DNA of 64,000 bases from Roseovarius sp. W115 (GCF_032842945.2 NZ_CP146606.1:2918501-2982500); one strand, 5' to 3'. Shown: positions 26,786 through 37,334, counted from the first letter of the stretch. The notes: generated by a model from the sequence alone, not told the origin. Numbers and translations are program-made.

Positions 26786-28735
26786 ATGTTTAACACGATT
26801 CTGATTGCGAACCGGGGCGAGATTGCCTGCCGTGTGATGGAAACAGCGCAGGCGATGGGCGTGCGCTGTGTGGCGGTCTACTCCGATGCTGACCGGACAG
26901 CGCGGCATGTGGAGATGGCCGATGTGGCTGTGCATATTGGCGGGGCGGCTCCGGCGGAGAGTTATCTGCGCGGCGATGTCATTATCGCGGCGGCGAAGGA
27001 GACAGGGGCGCAGGCGATCCATCCGGGCTATGGGTTTCTTTCTGAGAACCCTGACTTTGTGGAGGCGGTCGAGGCCGCAGGGCTGACCTTTATCGGTCCC
27101 TCGGCCAAGGCCATACGCGCCATGGGCCTCAAGGATGCCGCCAAGGCGGTGATGGAAGAGGCTGGCGTGCCTGTGGTGCCGGGCTATCACGGAGACATTC
27201 AGGACCCTGCATTTTTGGCGGATCAGGCCAAAGAGATCGGATATCCGGTGCTGATCAAGGCTGTGGCGGGTGGCGGCGGCAAGGGCATGCGGCTTGTCGA
27301 GCGGCCCGAGGCGTTTGGCGAGGCATTGAACAGCGCGCAGGGCGAGGCAAAAACCGCCTTTGGCAATGAGGCGGTACTGATTGAGAAATACATCCAGCAG
27401 CCACGCCATATCGAGCTTCAGGTGTTTGGCGACGGCACCCGCGCCGTGCATCTTTATGAGCGGGATTGTTCGTTACAGCGGCGCCATCAGAAGGTGATCG
27501 AGGAAGCTCCGGCACCGGGCATGACCGACGAGGTCCGTGCGGCCATGGGTGCTGCAGCGGTGCGTGCGGCTGAGGCGATTGGCTACAAAGGCGCGGGCAC
27601 TGTGGAATTCATCGTGGATGGCTCTGATGGTCTGCGCCCCGACGGGTTTTGGTTCATGGAGATGAACACGCGGCTGCAGGTCGAGCATCCGGTGACAGAG
27701 GCGATCACCGGCGTTGATCTGTTGGAATGGCAGTTGCGGGTGGCCGCCGGGGAGGGCCTGCCGAAAACACAAGAGGATCTGTCGATCAACGGGCATGCCT
27801 TTGAGGCGCGGCTTTATGCCGAGGATGTGCCCAAGGGATTTTTGCCCGCCACCGGGCGGCTGGCGCATCTGCGCTTTCCTGATGGGGTACGGGCCGATAC
27901 CGGCGTGCGCAGCGGCGATGAGATTAGCCCGCATTATGACCCGATGATCGCCAAGCTGACGACCCATGGGCCGACGCGCGCGGTGGCTTTGCAACGGCTT
28001 GACGCGGCTTTGGCGCACACACAAGTGGCTGGTACGGTGACCAATCTGGCCTTTCTGGGGGCATTGAGCCGCCACGCTGGGTTTGCTGCTGGAGACGTGG
28101 ATACAGGATTGATTGCACGGGACCTGGACAGCCTTGTGGACATGGAGGACGCCACTCCAAAAGATATTGCGCTGGCCGTTCTTGCTGCCGCGGGTTTGCT
28201 GGAGGTGCAGGATACTGCAACCGGCTTTACCCTATGGCAGCCACTCAATCGGCAGATCATCCTGCGCCATGGCGAGAAAGAGATCACTGCGACACTGCGC
28301 AGCCTGTCATACGTGGCCCATGACATAGAGGTGGATGGTGAGACAATCGAAGCACGTTGCCATGGCGGGTGCTGGATGCTGAGTGGTGCGGTCGCCCCAC
28401 CGGTGGTGGTCACGGGTGATTTGATCACGGTTTTTGCACAATACGGGCTGGCGTTTCACCGTGTCGACCCGCTTGACCGAGACATGCAGGCGGTGGGGCA
28501 CGCAAGTCTGATTGAGGCCCCCATGCCGGGGCTATTGAAGGCGCTTTTCGCCAAGGCCGGACAGGCGGTGCAGACGGGTGACCGGCTTGCGGTGCTGGAG
28601 GCGATGAAGATGGAGCACAGCCTGTCGGCCCCGCGAGATGGGGTTGTGGCCGAGGTACTGGCCAGCGAAGGTGCACAGGTTGAAGCTGGTGCGGCCTTGA
28701 TCCGGCTGGCCGATGAGGATGAGGCTGCGGCCTGA
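26786..28735 (+). CDS. mccA: Methylcrotonoyl-CoA carboxylase biotin-carrying (alpha) subunit
   Basis: MccA carboxylates its own biotin with ATP and bicarbonate for transfer by MccB. The 649-residue protein contains a biotin carboxylase (ILIANRGEIACRVM at the start, the Gly-rich ATP loop VAGGGGKGMRLV, and MEMNTRLQVEHPVTE). The C-terminal biotinyl carrier domain has the biotinylated lysine K608 in LEAMKMEHS. The ligase that attaches biotin, birA, is about 24.6 kb downstream in this window. HMG-CoA lyase follows after 9 bases. Confidence 0.97.
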   Translation: MFNTILIANRGEIACRVMETAQAMGVRCVAVYSDADRTARHVEMADVAVHIGGAAPAESYLRGDVIIAAAKETGAQAIHPGYGFLSENPDFVEAVEAAGLTFIGPSAKAIRAMGLKDAAKAVMEEAGVPVVPGYHGDIQDPAFLADQAKEIGYPVLIKAVAGGGGKGMRLVERPEAFGEALNSAQGEAKTAFGNEAVLIEKYIQQPRHIELQVFGDGTRAVHLYERDCSLQRRHQKVIEEAPAPGMTDEVRAAMGAAAVRAAEAIGYKGAGTVEFIVDGSDGLRPDGFWFMEMNTRLQVEHPVTEAITGVDLLEWQLRVAAGEGLPKTQEDLSINGHAFEARLYAEDVPKGFLPATGRLAHLRFPDGVRADTGVRSGDEISPHYDPMIAKLTTHGPTRAVALQRLDAALAHTQVAGTVTNLAFLGALSRHAGFAAGDVDTGLIARDLDSLVDMEDATPKDIALAVLAAAGLLEVQDTATGFTLWQPLNRQIILRHGEKEITATLRSLSYVAHDIEVDGETIEARCHGGCWMLSGAVAPPVVVTGDLITVFAQYGLAFHRVDPLDRDMQAVGHASLIEAPMPGLLKALFAKAGQAVQTGDRLAVLEAMKMEHSLSAPRDGVVAEVLASEGAQVEAGAALIRLADEDEAAA

Positions 28736-28744
28736 GGGATCACT

Positions 28745-29608
28745 ATGGCGGAGTTTGTCGAAATCTTTGAGGTTGGGCCACGGGACGGGTTGCAGAACGA
28801 GCCGGGCGAGATCGCCGTGGCCGAGAAAGTCGCACTGGTCGATTGCCTGAGCCGGGCCGGGTTTCGGCGGATCGAGGTGGCCAGCTTCGTCAGCCCCAAA
28901 TGGGTGCCGCAGATGGCGGGCTCGGGTGAGGTTCTGGCCGGGATCACGCGTGTGCCGAGTGTGTCCTATGCGGCGCTCACGCCCAATATGCGCGGCTTTG
29001 AGGATGCGATGGCGGCAGGGGCCGATGAGGTGGCGATCTTTGCGTCGGCCTCCGAAGGGTTTTCCAAGGCCAATATCAACGCCACCATAGCTGAGAGTCT
29101 GGAGCGGTTTGCCCCTGTGGCCGAGGCGGCGCACGCGGCGGGTGTGCCGGTGCGCGGGTATGTGTCTTGTGTCAGCGAGTGCCCCTATGACGGGCCGGTT
29201 GCACCCTCCGAGGTGGTGCGCGTGGTCACAGCACTGCGCGAGATGGGGTGCTATGAGGTCTCGTTGGGCGACACGATTGGCCGCGCGACCCCTGAACGGA
29301 TTGATGCGATGCTGGCCGAAGTGATTAAAGCCGTGCCTGCTGCACAACTGGCAGGACATTTCCACGACACGTCGGGACGGGCGGTGGAAAATGTTGAAGT
29401 GGCCCTTGGCCATGGCCTGCGGGTGTTTGATGCGGCTGTCGGTGGTCTGGGCGGGTGCCCCTATGCGCCCGGCGCTGCGGGGAATGTGGCGACCGAGACG
29501 GTGCATGACCGGCTGGTTGCGCTGGGGTATGAGACCGGGCTGGACCGTGAGGTTCTGACCAAGGCGGCCCGGATGGCGCAAACCATGCGCGGCGGAGCAA
29601 TCGCATGA
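28745..29608 (+). CDS. hmgL: Hydroxymethylglutaryl-CoA lyase
   Basis: HMG-CoA lyase splits HMG-CoA into acetoacetate and acetyl-CoA, the last step of leucine degradation. The 287-residue TIM-barrel enzyme has EVGPRDGLQNE at the N-terminus, FHDTSGRAVENVE with metal-binding His, and the lyase signature VGGLGGCPYAPGAAGNVATE containing the catalytic Cys. The length is normal. It overlaps the next gene by ATGA and is co-transcribed with mccA. Confidence 0.97.
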   Translation: MAEFVEIFEVGPRDGLQNEPGEIAVAEKVALVDCLSRAGFRRIEVASFVSPKWVPQMAGSGEVLAGITRVPSVSYAALTPNMRGFEDAMAAGADEVAIFASASEGFSKANINATIAESLERFAPVAEAAHAAGVPVRGYVSCVSECPYDGPVAPSEVVRVVTALREMGCYEVSLGDTIGRATPERIDAMLAEVIKAVPAAQLAGHFHDTSGRAVENVEVALGHGLRVFDAAVGGLGGCPYAPGAAGNVATETVHDRLVALGYETGLDREVLTKAARMAQTMRGGAIA

Positions 29609-30108
29609 AAGCACTTTATCGCGGGGCAGAGCGGCTGATGGCGATGGATGACGCCACATGGGCGCGCCATGCCAATCCGATGTCGGCCTATACCCGGTTT
29701 ACCGTGCTGCCGCTCTTGGTTTTGGCCATCTGGAGTCGCGTCTGGCTGGGCTGGTGGGCCATTCTGCCGACCGCGCTGGTCCTGCTCTGGGCGTGGATCA
29801 ATCCGCGGGCCTTTCCGCCGCCGGACAATCTGGACAACTGGGCCTCGCGTGGCGTGTTGGGCGAACGGGTGTTCCTGAACCGGCGAGACGAGGTCGCCGC
29901 ACATCACCGGGCCTGGGCCGATGGTCTGGCCTGGGCCAGCTTGCCCGGGGTTATCGTTCTGGTGATCGGGTTGATCTGGCTGGAACCTTGGTGGACAAAT
30001 TTCGGCATGGTTTTGGCCGTGGGGCCTAAGGTTTGGTTCGTGGACCGGATGGTCTGGCTTTATGGCGATTGGTGCCGCGAGCATGGCAAGGAGTTGGGCG
30101 ATGTATGA
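29605..30108 (+). CDS. DUF6653-like integral membrane protein
   Basis: The 167-residue protein has two or three predicted membrane helices: about residues 35-67 (LPLLVLAIWSRVWLGW and PTALVLLWAWINP) and 112-130 (LPGVIVLVIGLIWL). Conserved-looking WARHANPMSAYTRF and NRRDEVAAHHR blocks are present. The arrangement fits the family listed as DUF6653. It lies between HMG-CoA lyase and the hydratase with overlaps on both sides, so expression follows leucine catabolism. The function is unknown. Confidence 0.72.
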   Translation: MKALYRGAERLMAMDDATWARHANPMSAYTRFTVLPLLVLAIWSRVWLGWWAILPTALVLLWAWINPRAFPPPDNLDNWASRGVLGERVFLNRRDEVAAHHRAWADGLAWASLPGVIVLVIGLIWLEPWWTNFGMVLAVGPKVWFVDRMVWLYGDWCREHGKELGDV

Positions 30109-30886
30109 CACGATTTCCATAGAGCGCGATGCGCGGGGCGTGGCAACGCTCTGGCTGGACCGGGAAGACAAGCACAACGCTATGTCGGGCCAGATGATTG
30201 CGGACCTGACTGACGCGGCACAGGTGTTGGGGCACGACCCGGACCTGCGCGCCGTGGTGCTGGCGGCCAAGGGTAAGACCTTCTGCGCCGGCGGCGATCT
30301 GGGCTGGATGCGCGATCAGTTTGAGGCCGATACCGAGACGCGCCGCCGCGAGGCGCGTAAGCTGGCCGAGATGCTGCAGGCGCTCAACACGCTGCCCAAA
30401 CCGCTCATTGGCCGGGTGCATGGCAATGCCTTTGGCGGCGGCGTGGGGTTGATGAGCGTGTGTGATGTGGTGGTTGCCGCCGATCACGTGGCGATGGCCC
30501 TGACCGAGACGCGTCTGGGGCTGATCCCCGCCACCATTGGACCCTATGTCGTGGCCCGCATGGGCGAGGCCAAGGCGCGGCAGGTCTTCATGTCAGGCCG
30601 CCGGTTTGATGCAACCGAGGCGATGGCGCTCAACCTTGTGGCGCGCGCGGTGCCGGTGGCCGAGTTGGATGATGCGGTCGAGGCTGAGGTCGCACCTTAC
30701 CTGTCCTGCGCGCCTGAGGCTGTGGCCCAAGCCAAGGCTCTGACGCGCTGGTTGGGGCCGGTGATAGATGACACTGTGATTGACCACACAATTGACGCGC
30801 TGGTGTACTGCTGGGCCGGAGAGGAAGCGCAACATGGCATTGGGGCGTTTTTTGCCAAGGAAAAGCCGCGCTGGGTGAAGGAGTGA
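30101..30886 (+). CDS. liuC: Methylglutaconyl-CoA hydratase (enoyl-CoA hydratase family)
   Basis: This crotonase-fold enzyme probably hydrates 3-methylglutaconyl-CoA to HMG-CoA, the one step between MCC and HMG-CoA lyase. The 261-residue protein has LAAKGKTFCAGGDLGWM and GNAFGGGVGLMSVCD (oxyanion hole), then TETRLGLIPATIGPYV with the catalytic Glu. The start at 30101 overlaps the previous gene by 8 bases. Its last 42 codons are duplicated about 1 kb downstream (31756-31878), so the 3' end was probably exchanged by recombination. Confidence 0.93.
   Translation: MYDTISIERDARGVATLWLDREDKHNAMSGQMIADLTDAAQVLGHDPDLRAVVLAAKGKTFCAGGDLGWMRDQFEADTETRRREARKLAEMLQALNTLPKPLIGRVHGNAFGGGVGLMSVCDVVVAADHVAMALTETRLGLIPATIGPYVVARMGEAKARQVFMSGRRFDATEAMALNLVARAVPVAELDDAVEAEVAPYLSCAPEAVAQAKALTRWLGPVIDDTVIDHTIDALVYCWAGEEAQHGIGAFFAKEKPRWVKE
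30761..30886 (+). repeat. Direct repeat, copy A (liuC 3' end)
   Basis: The last 42 codons of liuC. From 30761 to about 30876 this sequence matches 31756-31871 with roughly six mismatches; the inner stretch after GACCACACAATTGACGCGC is nearly identical. The copies diverge only in the final two or three codons. Confidence 0.85.
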
Positions 30887-30892
30887 TGTGAC

Positions 30893-31672
30893 GTGTCTTG
30901 GTTGAATAGACTTTTTGGCAGCAAACCGTCCGAGCCTGTGCAAAGGTCAGAGCCACCGCAGCAACCTAACAAGATCATTGAAGCGGAACCTGATAGCCCC
31001 CAAACCTTTGGATATAAAACTGGATGGTTGGCTGTGCGAAGTGACGATGCAGAGGCTCTGAGAGAAGCGTTGGGCGCCACCAACTGGCAGCCTGCGAATT
31101 GGGCCAGCGGGATGCGCGCCAGCCACGAAAGCAATTCGAAGTTTGCGTTTTTGACACCATCTATCAATGGGTGGGTCCTCGTGCATTTGGGACTTGCTCT
31201 TGCACCAGACCATGAAAACGGCATCGCGCGGTTTGAACAGTGGCTGGAAAAACTATCTGCGCAATTTGGAGAGGCCCAGTATTTTGGCTCTTATCGCGTC
31301 GTCGATTTCATTGCATGGATGCGAGCCGAAAAGGGCGAAGTAACTCGCGCGTTTTCTTATGTTGGTAGCGGCGACGGCATTCTCACCAATACCGGACCTG
31401 TCACCGGCGTTGAAGCCATTTTCAACTACGAATTGCTTGATGGGTTGACACCTGAGGAGGCGAATAACTTCATGTTAGAAGCAGAAGCAGAAGCAGAAGC
31501 AGAAGCAGAAGCAGATGACTATCTGGACGCCTTTGAACATCTTCCTGATCTGTCAGAAAGTGTTCCAATGGCCATTGCCGCAGATTGGAGTATCGACCCT
31601 GGCAAGTTTGGCTTTGACGATACCGAGCCTAGTACTGGGTATGTGGCAAGGCTTGAGTTCCTGTCAGGTTGA
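30893..31672 (+). CDS. Orphan hypothetical protein inserted after liuC
   Basis: The 259-residue protein starts at a GTG 4 bases after the liuC stop. The N-terminus MSWLNRLFGSK is followed by a Pro/Gln/Glu-rich linker. A globular domain (TGWLAVRSDDAEALREAL, NGWVLVHLGLAL, QFGEAQYFGSYRVVDFIAWM) resembles, from memory, a widespread uncharacterised bacterial family. Near residue 200 a run of six Glu-Ala pairs is encoded by six GAAGCA hexamers. The gene is more AT-rich than its neighbours and is bracketed by the liuC 3' duplication, which indicates acquisition by transfer. Confidence 0.7.
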   Translation: MSWLNRLFGSKPSEPVQRSEPPQQPNKIIEAEPDSPQTFGYKTGWLAVRSDDAEALREALGATNWQPANWASGMRASHESNSKFAFLTPSINGWVLVHLGLALAPDHENGIARFEQWLEKLSAQFGEAQYFGSYRVVDFIAWMRAEKGEVTRAFSYVGSGDGILTNTGPVTGVEAIFNYELLDGLTPEEANNFMLEAEAEAEAEAEADDYLDAFEHLPDLSESVPMAIAADWSIDPGKFGFDDTEPSTGYVARLEFLSG

Positions 31673-31755
31673 CCCACAGTTGAATTTGCAGCTGCTGAAA
31701 TGCTGACCGCCCTAAAACGTACTACCTCCCAGAGGTGGTGGACCGTTCCAAGGTG

Positions 31756-31878
31756 GTAATAAATGATGCTGTGATCGACCACACAATTGACGCGCTGGTG
31801 GACTGCTGGGCCGGAGAGGAAGCGCAACATGGCATTGGGGCGTTTTTTGCCAAGGAAAAGCCGCGCTGGGCTGAATAG
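31756..31878 (+). pseudogene. Remnant 3' end of liuC (direct repeat, copy B)
   Basis: Forty codons in frame encode VINDAVIDHTIDALVDCWAG and onwards to a TAG stop, nearly identical to the end of LiuC. No start codon or upstream part is present. Differences from the intact copy are mostly synonymous, which suggests that one of the two came from a divergent strain by recombination. Confidence 0.85.
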
Positions 31879-32034
31879 TGGCTCTGGTGTCGTGTCCTTT
31901 GCTGCGCTCATATTCTTGATTATGCGCAAGTGTTTATCGCACGAATGACACGTTAATCTTGGTTAACTTTTCTGCCTGACCGGCAGATGCGTCAATTTCC
32001 CCTGACAGATTGTCCGGTTTATGTGCAGCTTCGG

Positions 32035-32063
32035 TTGACCCGGCAAAAAGGCGGGGGTAAACC
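32035..32063 (+). promoter_or_regulatory. Possible nuo operon promoter
   Basis: TTGACC (32035-32040) and TAAACC (32058-32063) are separated by 17 bases and lie 64 bases before the nuoA GTG. The -10 is poor, so confidence is low. The spacing and the location in the only sizeable gap before nuoA are the main support. Confidence 0.3.
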
Positions 32064-32126
32064 CGATGATGTATTAAAGAGAGCCGTCTTAATGCGCAGA
32101 CGGGTGCGCATGAAAGGAGCCACATC

Positions 32127-33331
<1,205 letters not shown>

Positions 33332-33339
<8 letters not shown>

Positions 33340-33940
33340 GGCTTTGCGCGAACTGGGGGCTCATATCGAGGCCAAGCGCACCGATTGCGTGCTAAGCTGG
33401 GATGTGGCCCATGATGAGCTGACGATGGATGTGGCGCTGTCGAACCTTGTGGGGTTCGTCGAGTTCCTCAAAACCGATCAGACCTGTCGCTTTTCAACGC
33501 TGGTGGACATCACTGGTGTCGATCATCCGGATCGCCCCAAGCGGTTCGACGTCGTGTATCACTTTCTGAGCATGTATCAGAACCACCGTATTCGCCTGCG
33601 GGTGAGCATTCGCGACGAGGACATGGTGCCGTCGATCACAGAAGTGCACGCTTCAGCAAACTGGTTCGAACGCGAAGTCTTCGACATGTTCGGCATTCTG
33701 TTCAGCGGACATCCCGACCTGCGGCGCATCCTGACCGACTACGGTTTTCGCGGCTACCCGCTGCGCAAGGATTTCCCAACCACGGGCTACACCGAAGTGC
33801 GCTACGATGAAGAGCAAAAGCGCGTGGTCTATGAGCCTGTGAACCTGGTGCAGGAATACCGGCAGTTTGACTTCATGAGCCCCTGGGAGGGGGCGGAATA
33901 TATCCTGCCGGGCGATGAGAAGCAGGAGGAGGCGAAATGA
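33332..33940 (+). CDS. nuoC: NADH-quinone oxidoreductase subunit C
   Basis: NuoC (30 kDa subunit) is part of the peripheral arm at the base of the quinone site. The 202-residue protein has [13 protein letters not shown], the family signature [20 protein letters not shown] and [20 protein letters not shown]. The start at 33332 has a GGGAGGAAG ribosome site. nuoC and nuoD are separate genes here, as in mitochondria and Paracoccus, not fused as in E. coli. Confidence 0.97.
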
Positions 33941-35160
33941 TGGACGGCTCCAAAGGATTTGACGACGCGCTCACGGGCGAGCAGAAGATTCGCAATTTCA
34001 ACATCAACTTCGGCCCACAACACCCTGCGGCGCATGGTGTTTTGCGGCTCGTGCTAGAGTTGGACGGCGAGATCGTTGAGCGCTGCGATCCGCATATTGG
34101 GCTTTTGCATCGCGGCACCGAAAAGCTGATGGAGAGCCGCACATATCTGCAGAACCTGCCGTATTTTGACCGGCTGGATTATGTGGCGCCGATGAATCAG
34201 GAACATGCCTGGTGTCTGGCGATTGAAAAGCTGACAGGCGTGGAAGTGCCGCGCCGGGCGAGCCTCATTCGCGTGCTTTATTCCGAGATTGGCCGGATTT
34301 TGAACCACATTCTGAACATCACCACACAGGCGATGGATGTGGGGGCGCTCACGCCGCCGCTTTGGGGCTTTGAAGAGCGCGAAAAGCTGATGGTGTTCTA
34401 TGAGCGGGCCTGTGGTGCGCGTCTTCACGCGGCCTATTTCCGCCCCGGTGGTGTGCATCAGGACCTGCCGCCAGAACTTCTCGACGATATCGAGACCTGG
34501 GCGCATGAGTTCCCTCGGGTGATCAACGATCTGGATGGGCTTCTGACGGAAAACCGCATCTTCAAACAGCGCAATGCCGATATCGGCGTCATCACCGAAC
34601 AGGACATCCTGGACTGGGGCTTTTCGGGCGTGATGGTACGAGGGTCTGGTTTGGCTTGGGATTTGCGCCGTGCGCAACCCTATGAATGTTACGACGAATT
34701 TGAGTTCCAGATCCCCGTTGGTAAAAATGGCGATTGTTACGACCGCTATCTGTGTCGAATGGAGGAAATGCGTCAGTCACTAAAGATCATTCTTCAAGCG
34801 ATCGAGAAACTGCGCGCCCCCGAAGGTCAGGGCGATATCCTGGCCCGCGGCAAAGTCACACCGCCCAAACGCGGCGAGATGAAGACCTCGATGGAGGCGC
34901 TTATCCACCACTTCAAACTTTACACCGAAGGGTTCAAGGTGCCTGAGGGTGAGGTGTACGCAGCGGTGGAAGCGCCCAAGGGCGAGTTTGGTGTGTATTT
35001 GGTGTCGGATGGCACCAACCGGCCGTACCGGGCCAAGATCCGGGCGCCGGGGTATCTGCATCTTCAGGCGATGGATTATGTAGCCACGGGGCATCAGCTT
35101 GCCGATGTGGCCGCGATTATCGGCACGATGGATGTGGTGTTTGGCGAAATTGACCGGTGA
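33937..35160 (+). CDS. nuoD: NADH-quinone oxidoreductase subunit D
   Basis: NuoD (49 kDa subunit) lines the ubiquinone-binding cavity. The 407-residue protein has [20 protein letters not shown] with the quinone-contacting His, the loop [18 protein letters not shown] and the C-terminal block [20 protein letters not shown]. It starts at ATGATG overlapping the nuoC stop; either Met could be used. The length is normal. Confidence 0.97.
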   Translation: MMDGSKGFDDALTGEQKIRNFNINFGPQHPAAHGVLRLVLELDGEIVERCDPHIGLLHRGTEKLMESRTYLQNLPYFDRLDYVAPMNQEHAWCLAIEKLTGVEVPRRASLIRVLYSEIGRILNHILNITTQAMDVGALTPPLWGFEEREKLMVFYERACGARLHAAYFRPGGVHQDLPPELLDDIETWAHEFPRVINDLDGLLTENRIFKQRNADIGVITEQDILDWGFSGVMVRGSGLAWDLRRAQPYECYDEFEFQIPVGKNGDCYDRYLCRMEEMRQSLKIILQAIEKLRAPEGQGDILARGKVTPPKRGEMKTSMEALIHHFKLYTEGFKVPEGEVYAAVEAPKGEFGVYLVSDGTNRPYRAKIRAPGYLHLQAMDYVATGHQLADVAAIIGTMDVVFGEIDR

Positions 35161-35173
35161 GGGGACAGCTGGC

Positions 35174-35464
35174 ATGGCGTTAACGAAGATCAAGGTGGCG
35201 ATAGCGCTCTGCGGCGCGGCGGCGCTTGCGGGCTGTGCGGTGCCGCCTCAAGGCACAACAGCTCAGGACGTGACCAGCTTTGAGGCGGCTGTAGCCAGCA
35301 TCGGCTGTGTGCTGCACACCGAGGCGGATTACTTGCCGGTTGAGCTTCAGACCGGGCTGACGCGGGAGCAAACGCAGTCGATGGCGGCTTATGTGCTGAC
35401 TGCGAAACGCGCCGTTCGGCTTGAAAATGGTGGTGTGAAACTCACGACAGGAGCCTGCGCCTAA
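35174..35464 (+). CDS. Small lipoprotein in the nuo operon
   Basis: The 96-residue protein has a lipobox LAGC (Cys near residue 17) after a short hydrophobic segment, then two more Cys. The start at 35174 lies 13 bases after nuoD; an upstream in-frame ATG lies inside nuoD and is unlikely. The TAA is directly followed by the nuoE ATG. It may be a periplasmic accessory of the Rhodobacterales nuo operon, function unknown. Confidence 0.75.
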   Translation: MALTKIKVAIALCGAAALAGCAVPPQGTTAQDVTSFEAAVASIGCVLHTEADYLPVELQTGLTREQTQSMAAYVLTAKRAVRLENGGVKLTTGACA

Positions 35465-36595
35465 ATGCTACGCCGTCTTCATCATGATCAGCCCGAAAGC
35501 TTTGCATTCACAAAGGCCAACCAGGCCTGGGCCGAGGCGCAGATTTCCAAATATCCTGAAGGACGTCAGGCAAGCGCAATCATCCCGCTTTTGTGGCGCG
35601 CGCAGGAGCAGGAGGGCTGGCTGTCCCGTCCGGCGATTGAAGGCGTGGCGGATATGCTGGGTTTGGCGCATATCCGGGCGCTGGAAGTGGCCAGTTTCTA
35701 CTTTATGTTCCAGATGCAACCTGTTGGTTCTGTGGCGCATATTCAGATTTGCGGCACGACGTCCTGCATGATTTGCGGGGCTGAAGACCTGATTGGCGTC
35801 TGCAAGGAAAAGATTGCTGCCAACCCGCATGAGATCAGCGAAGATGGCAAGCTGAGCTGGGAAGAGGTCGAATGCCTCGGGGCCTGCGCCAATGCGCCTA
35901 TGGCGCAAATCGGCAAGGATTATTACGAAGACCTCACCGCCGAACGGTTTGGCGAGATGCTTGACGAGCTGCGCGCGGGCAAAGTGCCGGTGCCGGGGCC
36001 GCAAAATGGGCGGTATGCCTCTGAGCCGCTGAGTGGGCTGACAAGCCTCACAGAATATGACAGCGGCAAGACCAAGTATAACGCCAGCGTGCAGCTTGCC
36101 ACTGATATTGGGGACACGGTCAAACGTATTGACGGGACCGAGGTGCCATTGATTGCGCCGTGGCGTGACAAAGGGGCCAACCACGCGCCCGGCGCTTCGA
36201 AGGTTAAGACCTCAGCACCTGCTCCACTAGAGGCCAAACCGGCGCCCGCGCCGAAAGAACCGGCCAAGAAAGCCGCTCCCAAGGCCAAAGCCGCGGCACC
36301 GGCTGCGCAGAAAAAGCCCGAAATGCTGAAAGAAGCGCGGGAAGGCGGTGCGGATGATCTGAAAATGATCAAAGGCGTTGGGCCGAAACTTGCCGCGATG
36401 CTGAATGGCATGGGCGTGTTCCATTTCGACCAGATTGCAAGCTGGGGTGCTGAGGAGGTGGCCTGGGCCGACGACAACCTTGAGGGGTTCAAAGGTCGGG
36501 TCAGCCGTGATGACTGGGTTGGGCAAGCGAAAAAACTGGCGGCCGGAGAAACAACAGACTTCGCAAAGAAAGTCAAAAAAGGAGGCGTCTATTGA
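35465..36595 (+). CDS. nuoE: NADH-quinone oxidoreductase subunit E with C-terminal helix-hairpin-helix extension
   Basis: The first 190 residues are a normal NuoE (24 kDa) thioredoxin-fold subunit. The [2Fe-2S] cluster N1a ligands are in [11 protein letters not shown] and [10 protein letters not shown]. The protein is then about 180 residues longer than usual: an Ala/Pro/Lys-rich linker (about 240-285) and a helix-hairpin-helix-like domain (about 300-376) with [20 protein letters not shown] closely related domain ends the next protein. The extension probably makes a contact outside the core, perhaps with the neighbouring membrane protein. The core function is secure. Confidence 0.95.
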   Translation: MLRRLHHDQPESFAFTKANQAWAEAQISKYPEGRQASAIIPLLWRAQEQEGWLSRPAIEGVADMLGLAHIRALEVASFYFMFQMQPVGSVAHIQICGTTSCMICGAEDLIGVCKEKIAANPHEISEDGKLSWEEVECLGACANAPMAQIGKDYYEDLTAERFGEMLDELRAGKVPVPGPQNGRYASEPLSGLTSLTEYDSGKTKYNASVQLATDIGDTVKRIDGTEVPLIAPWRDKGANHAPGASKVKTSAPAPLEAKPAPAPKEPAKKAAPKAKAAAPAAQKKPEMLKEAREGGADDLKMIKGVGPKLAAMLNGMGVFHFDQIASWGAEEVAWADDNLEGFKGRVSRDDWVGQAKKLAAGETTDFAKKVKKGGVY

Positions 36596-36631
36596 AAGAT
36601 GCCCCAAACGGTTTGATAGGGAGTTTGAAAG

Positions 36632-37321
36632 ATGAACGGTGACAGTTTTGTAGCAACGTGCAAGTTGGGCTGCTGGGCGATGGGCGTCGGCGCTGGAATT
36701 GTCGCGATGTATCTCATCGCGGGAGAAACCGGTTTTCTGGCAGCACTTCTGGTGGCGATTGCGCTCGCGGTGTTCCTCGCACTGGTGCTTCAACTGCTGT
36801 TTTGCTGGCCGCAGGAGGAAGAAGAAGGTAACGACTATGACGCCTCGGCCGTGCCTTCTGCGCCGCAGGGCAAGCCGTTGTCTGCGCCTGTCGCCACTGT
36901 TGGTCCGGCTGGTGCGGCAGCGAAGCCTGCGCCAAAGCCCAAAGCCAAGCCAAAGCCAAAACCCAAGCCGGCGCCGAAAGCCGAAGTCACACCCGACTAT
37001 GATGGCGATGGGGTTCTGGAAGGCGAGAACGAAGGCACGCGTCCTTCTGGCCTCAAGGCAGCGCGTGGCGGCAAGGCGGATAACCTCAAGGAAATCAAAG
37101 GTGTGGGCCCCAAGCTTGAGAAAATGCTCAACGAGATGGGCTTTTATCACTTTGACCAGGTTGCTGCGTGGAGCGCGAATGAAATCGCTTGGGTTGATGC
37201 CAACCTGAAAGGATTCAAAGGCCGGGCGTCACGCGACAATTGGATCGAGCAGGCCAAAATTCTGGCCGCAGGTGGTGAGACGGAGTTTTCCAAGCGCGTG
37301 GACAAAGGCGACGTGTACTGA
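36632..37321 (+). CDS. Membrane protein with NuoE-like helix-hairpin-helix C-terminal domain
   Basis: The 229-residue protein has two adjacent hydrophobic helices (about 10-29 and 33-58), then a long Pro/Lys/Ala linker (PKPKAKPKPKPKPAPKAE). The last 80 residues include [20 protein letters not shown] and FKGRASRDNWIEQAKILA, closely matching the NuoE extension. The pair looks like a duplicated module, one copy on the complex I arm and one membrane-tethered. The start at 36632 has GGGAG 9 bases upstream. Function is unknown. Confidence 0.85.
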   Translation: MNGDSFVATCKLGCWAMGVGAGIVAMYLIAGETGFLAALLVAIALAVFLALVLQLLFCWPQEEEEGNDYDASAVPSAPQGKPLSAPVATVGPAGAAAKPAPKPKAKPKPKPKPAPKAEVTPDYDGDGVLEGENEGTRPSGLKAARGGKADNLKEIKGVGPKLEKMLNEMGFYHFDQVAAWSANEIAWVDANLKGFKGRASRDNWIEQAKILAAGGETEFSKRVDKGDVY

Positions 37322-37334
37322 ATGAGCGATTTGG

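Larger units (their letters stand above)
31673..32126 (+). other. Intergenic region before nuoA
   Basis: This 454-bp gap holds the second copy of the liuC 3' end (31756-31878), an FNR-like half-matched site (TTGAT-TATG-CGCAA, 31916-31929), an AT-rich stretch near 31945-31980, a possible promoter at 32035-32063 and a short hairpin (ATGCGC/GCGCAT, 32092-32111) just ahead of the nuoA ribosome site. No additional complete gene is supported. Confidence 0.6.

Noticed and set aside
31916..31929. FNR-like site TTGAT-TATG-CGCAA before nuoA
   Set aside because: Only one half-site is consensus and it lies far from the suggested promoter. FnrL control of nuo is known in related genera, so it was noted but not called.
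32092..32111. ATGCGC/GCGCAT hairpin before the nuoA ribosome site
   Set aside because: Only a 6-bp stem with an 8-base loop; too weak to claim a regulatory role.
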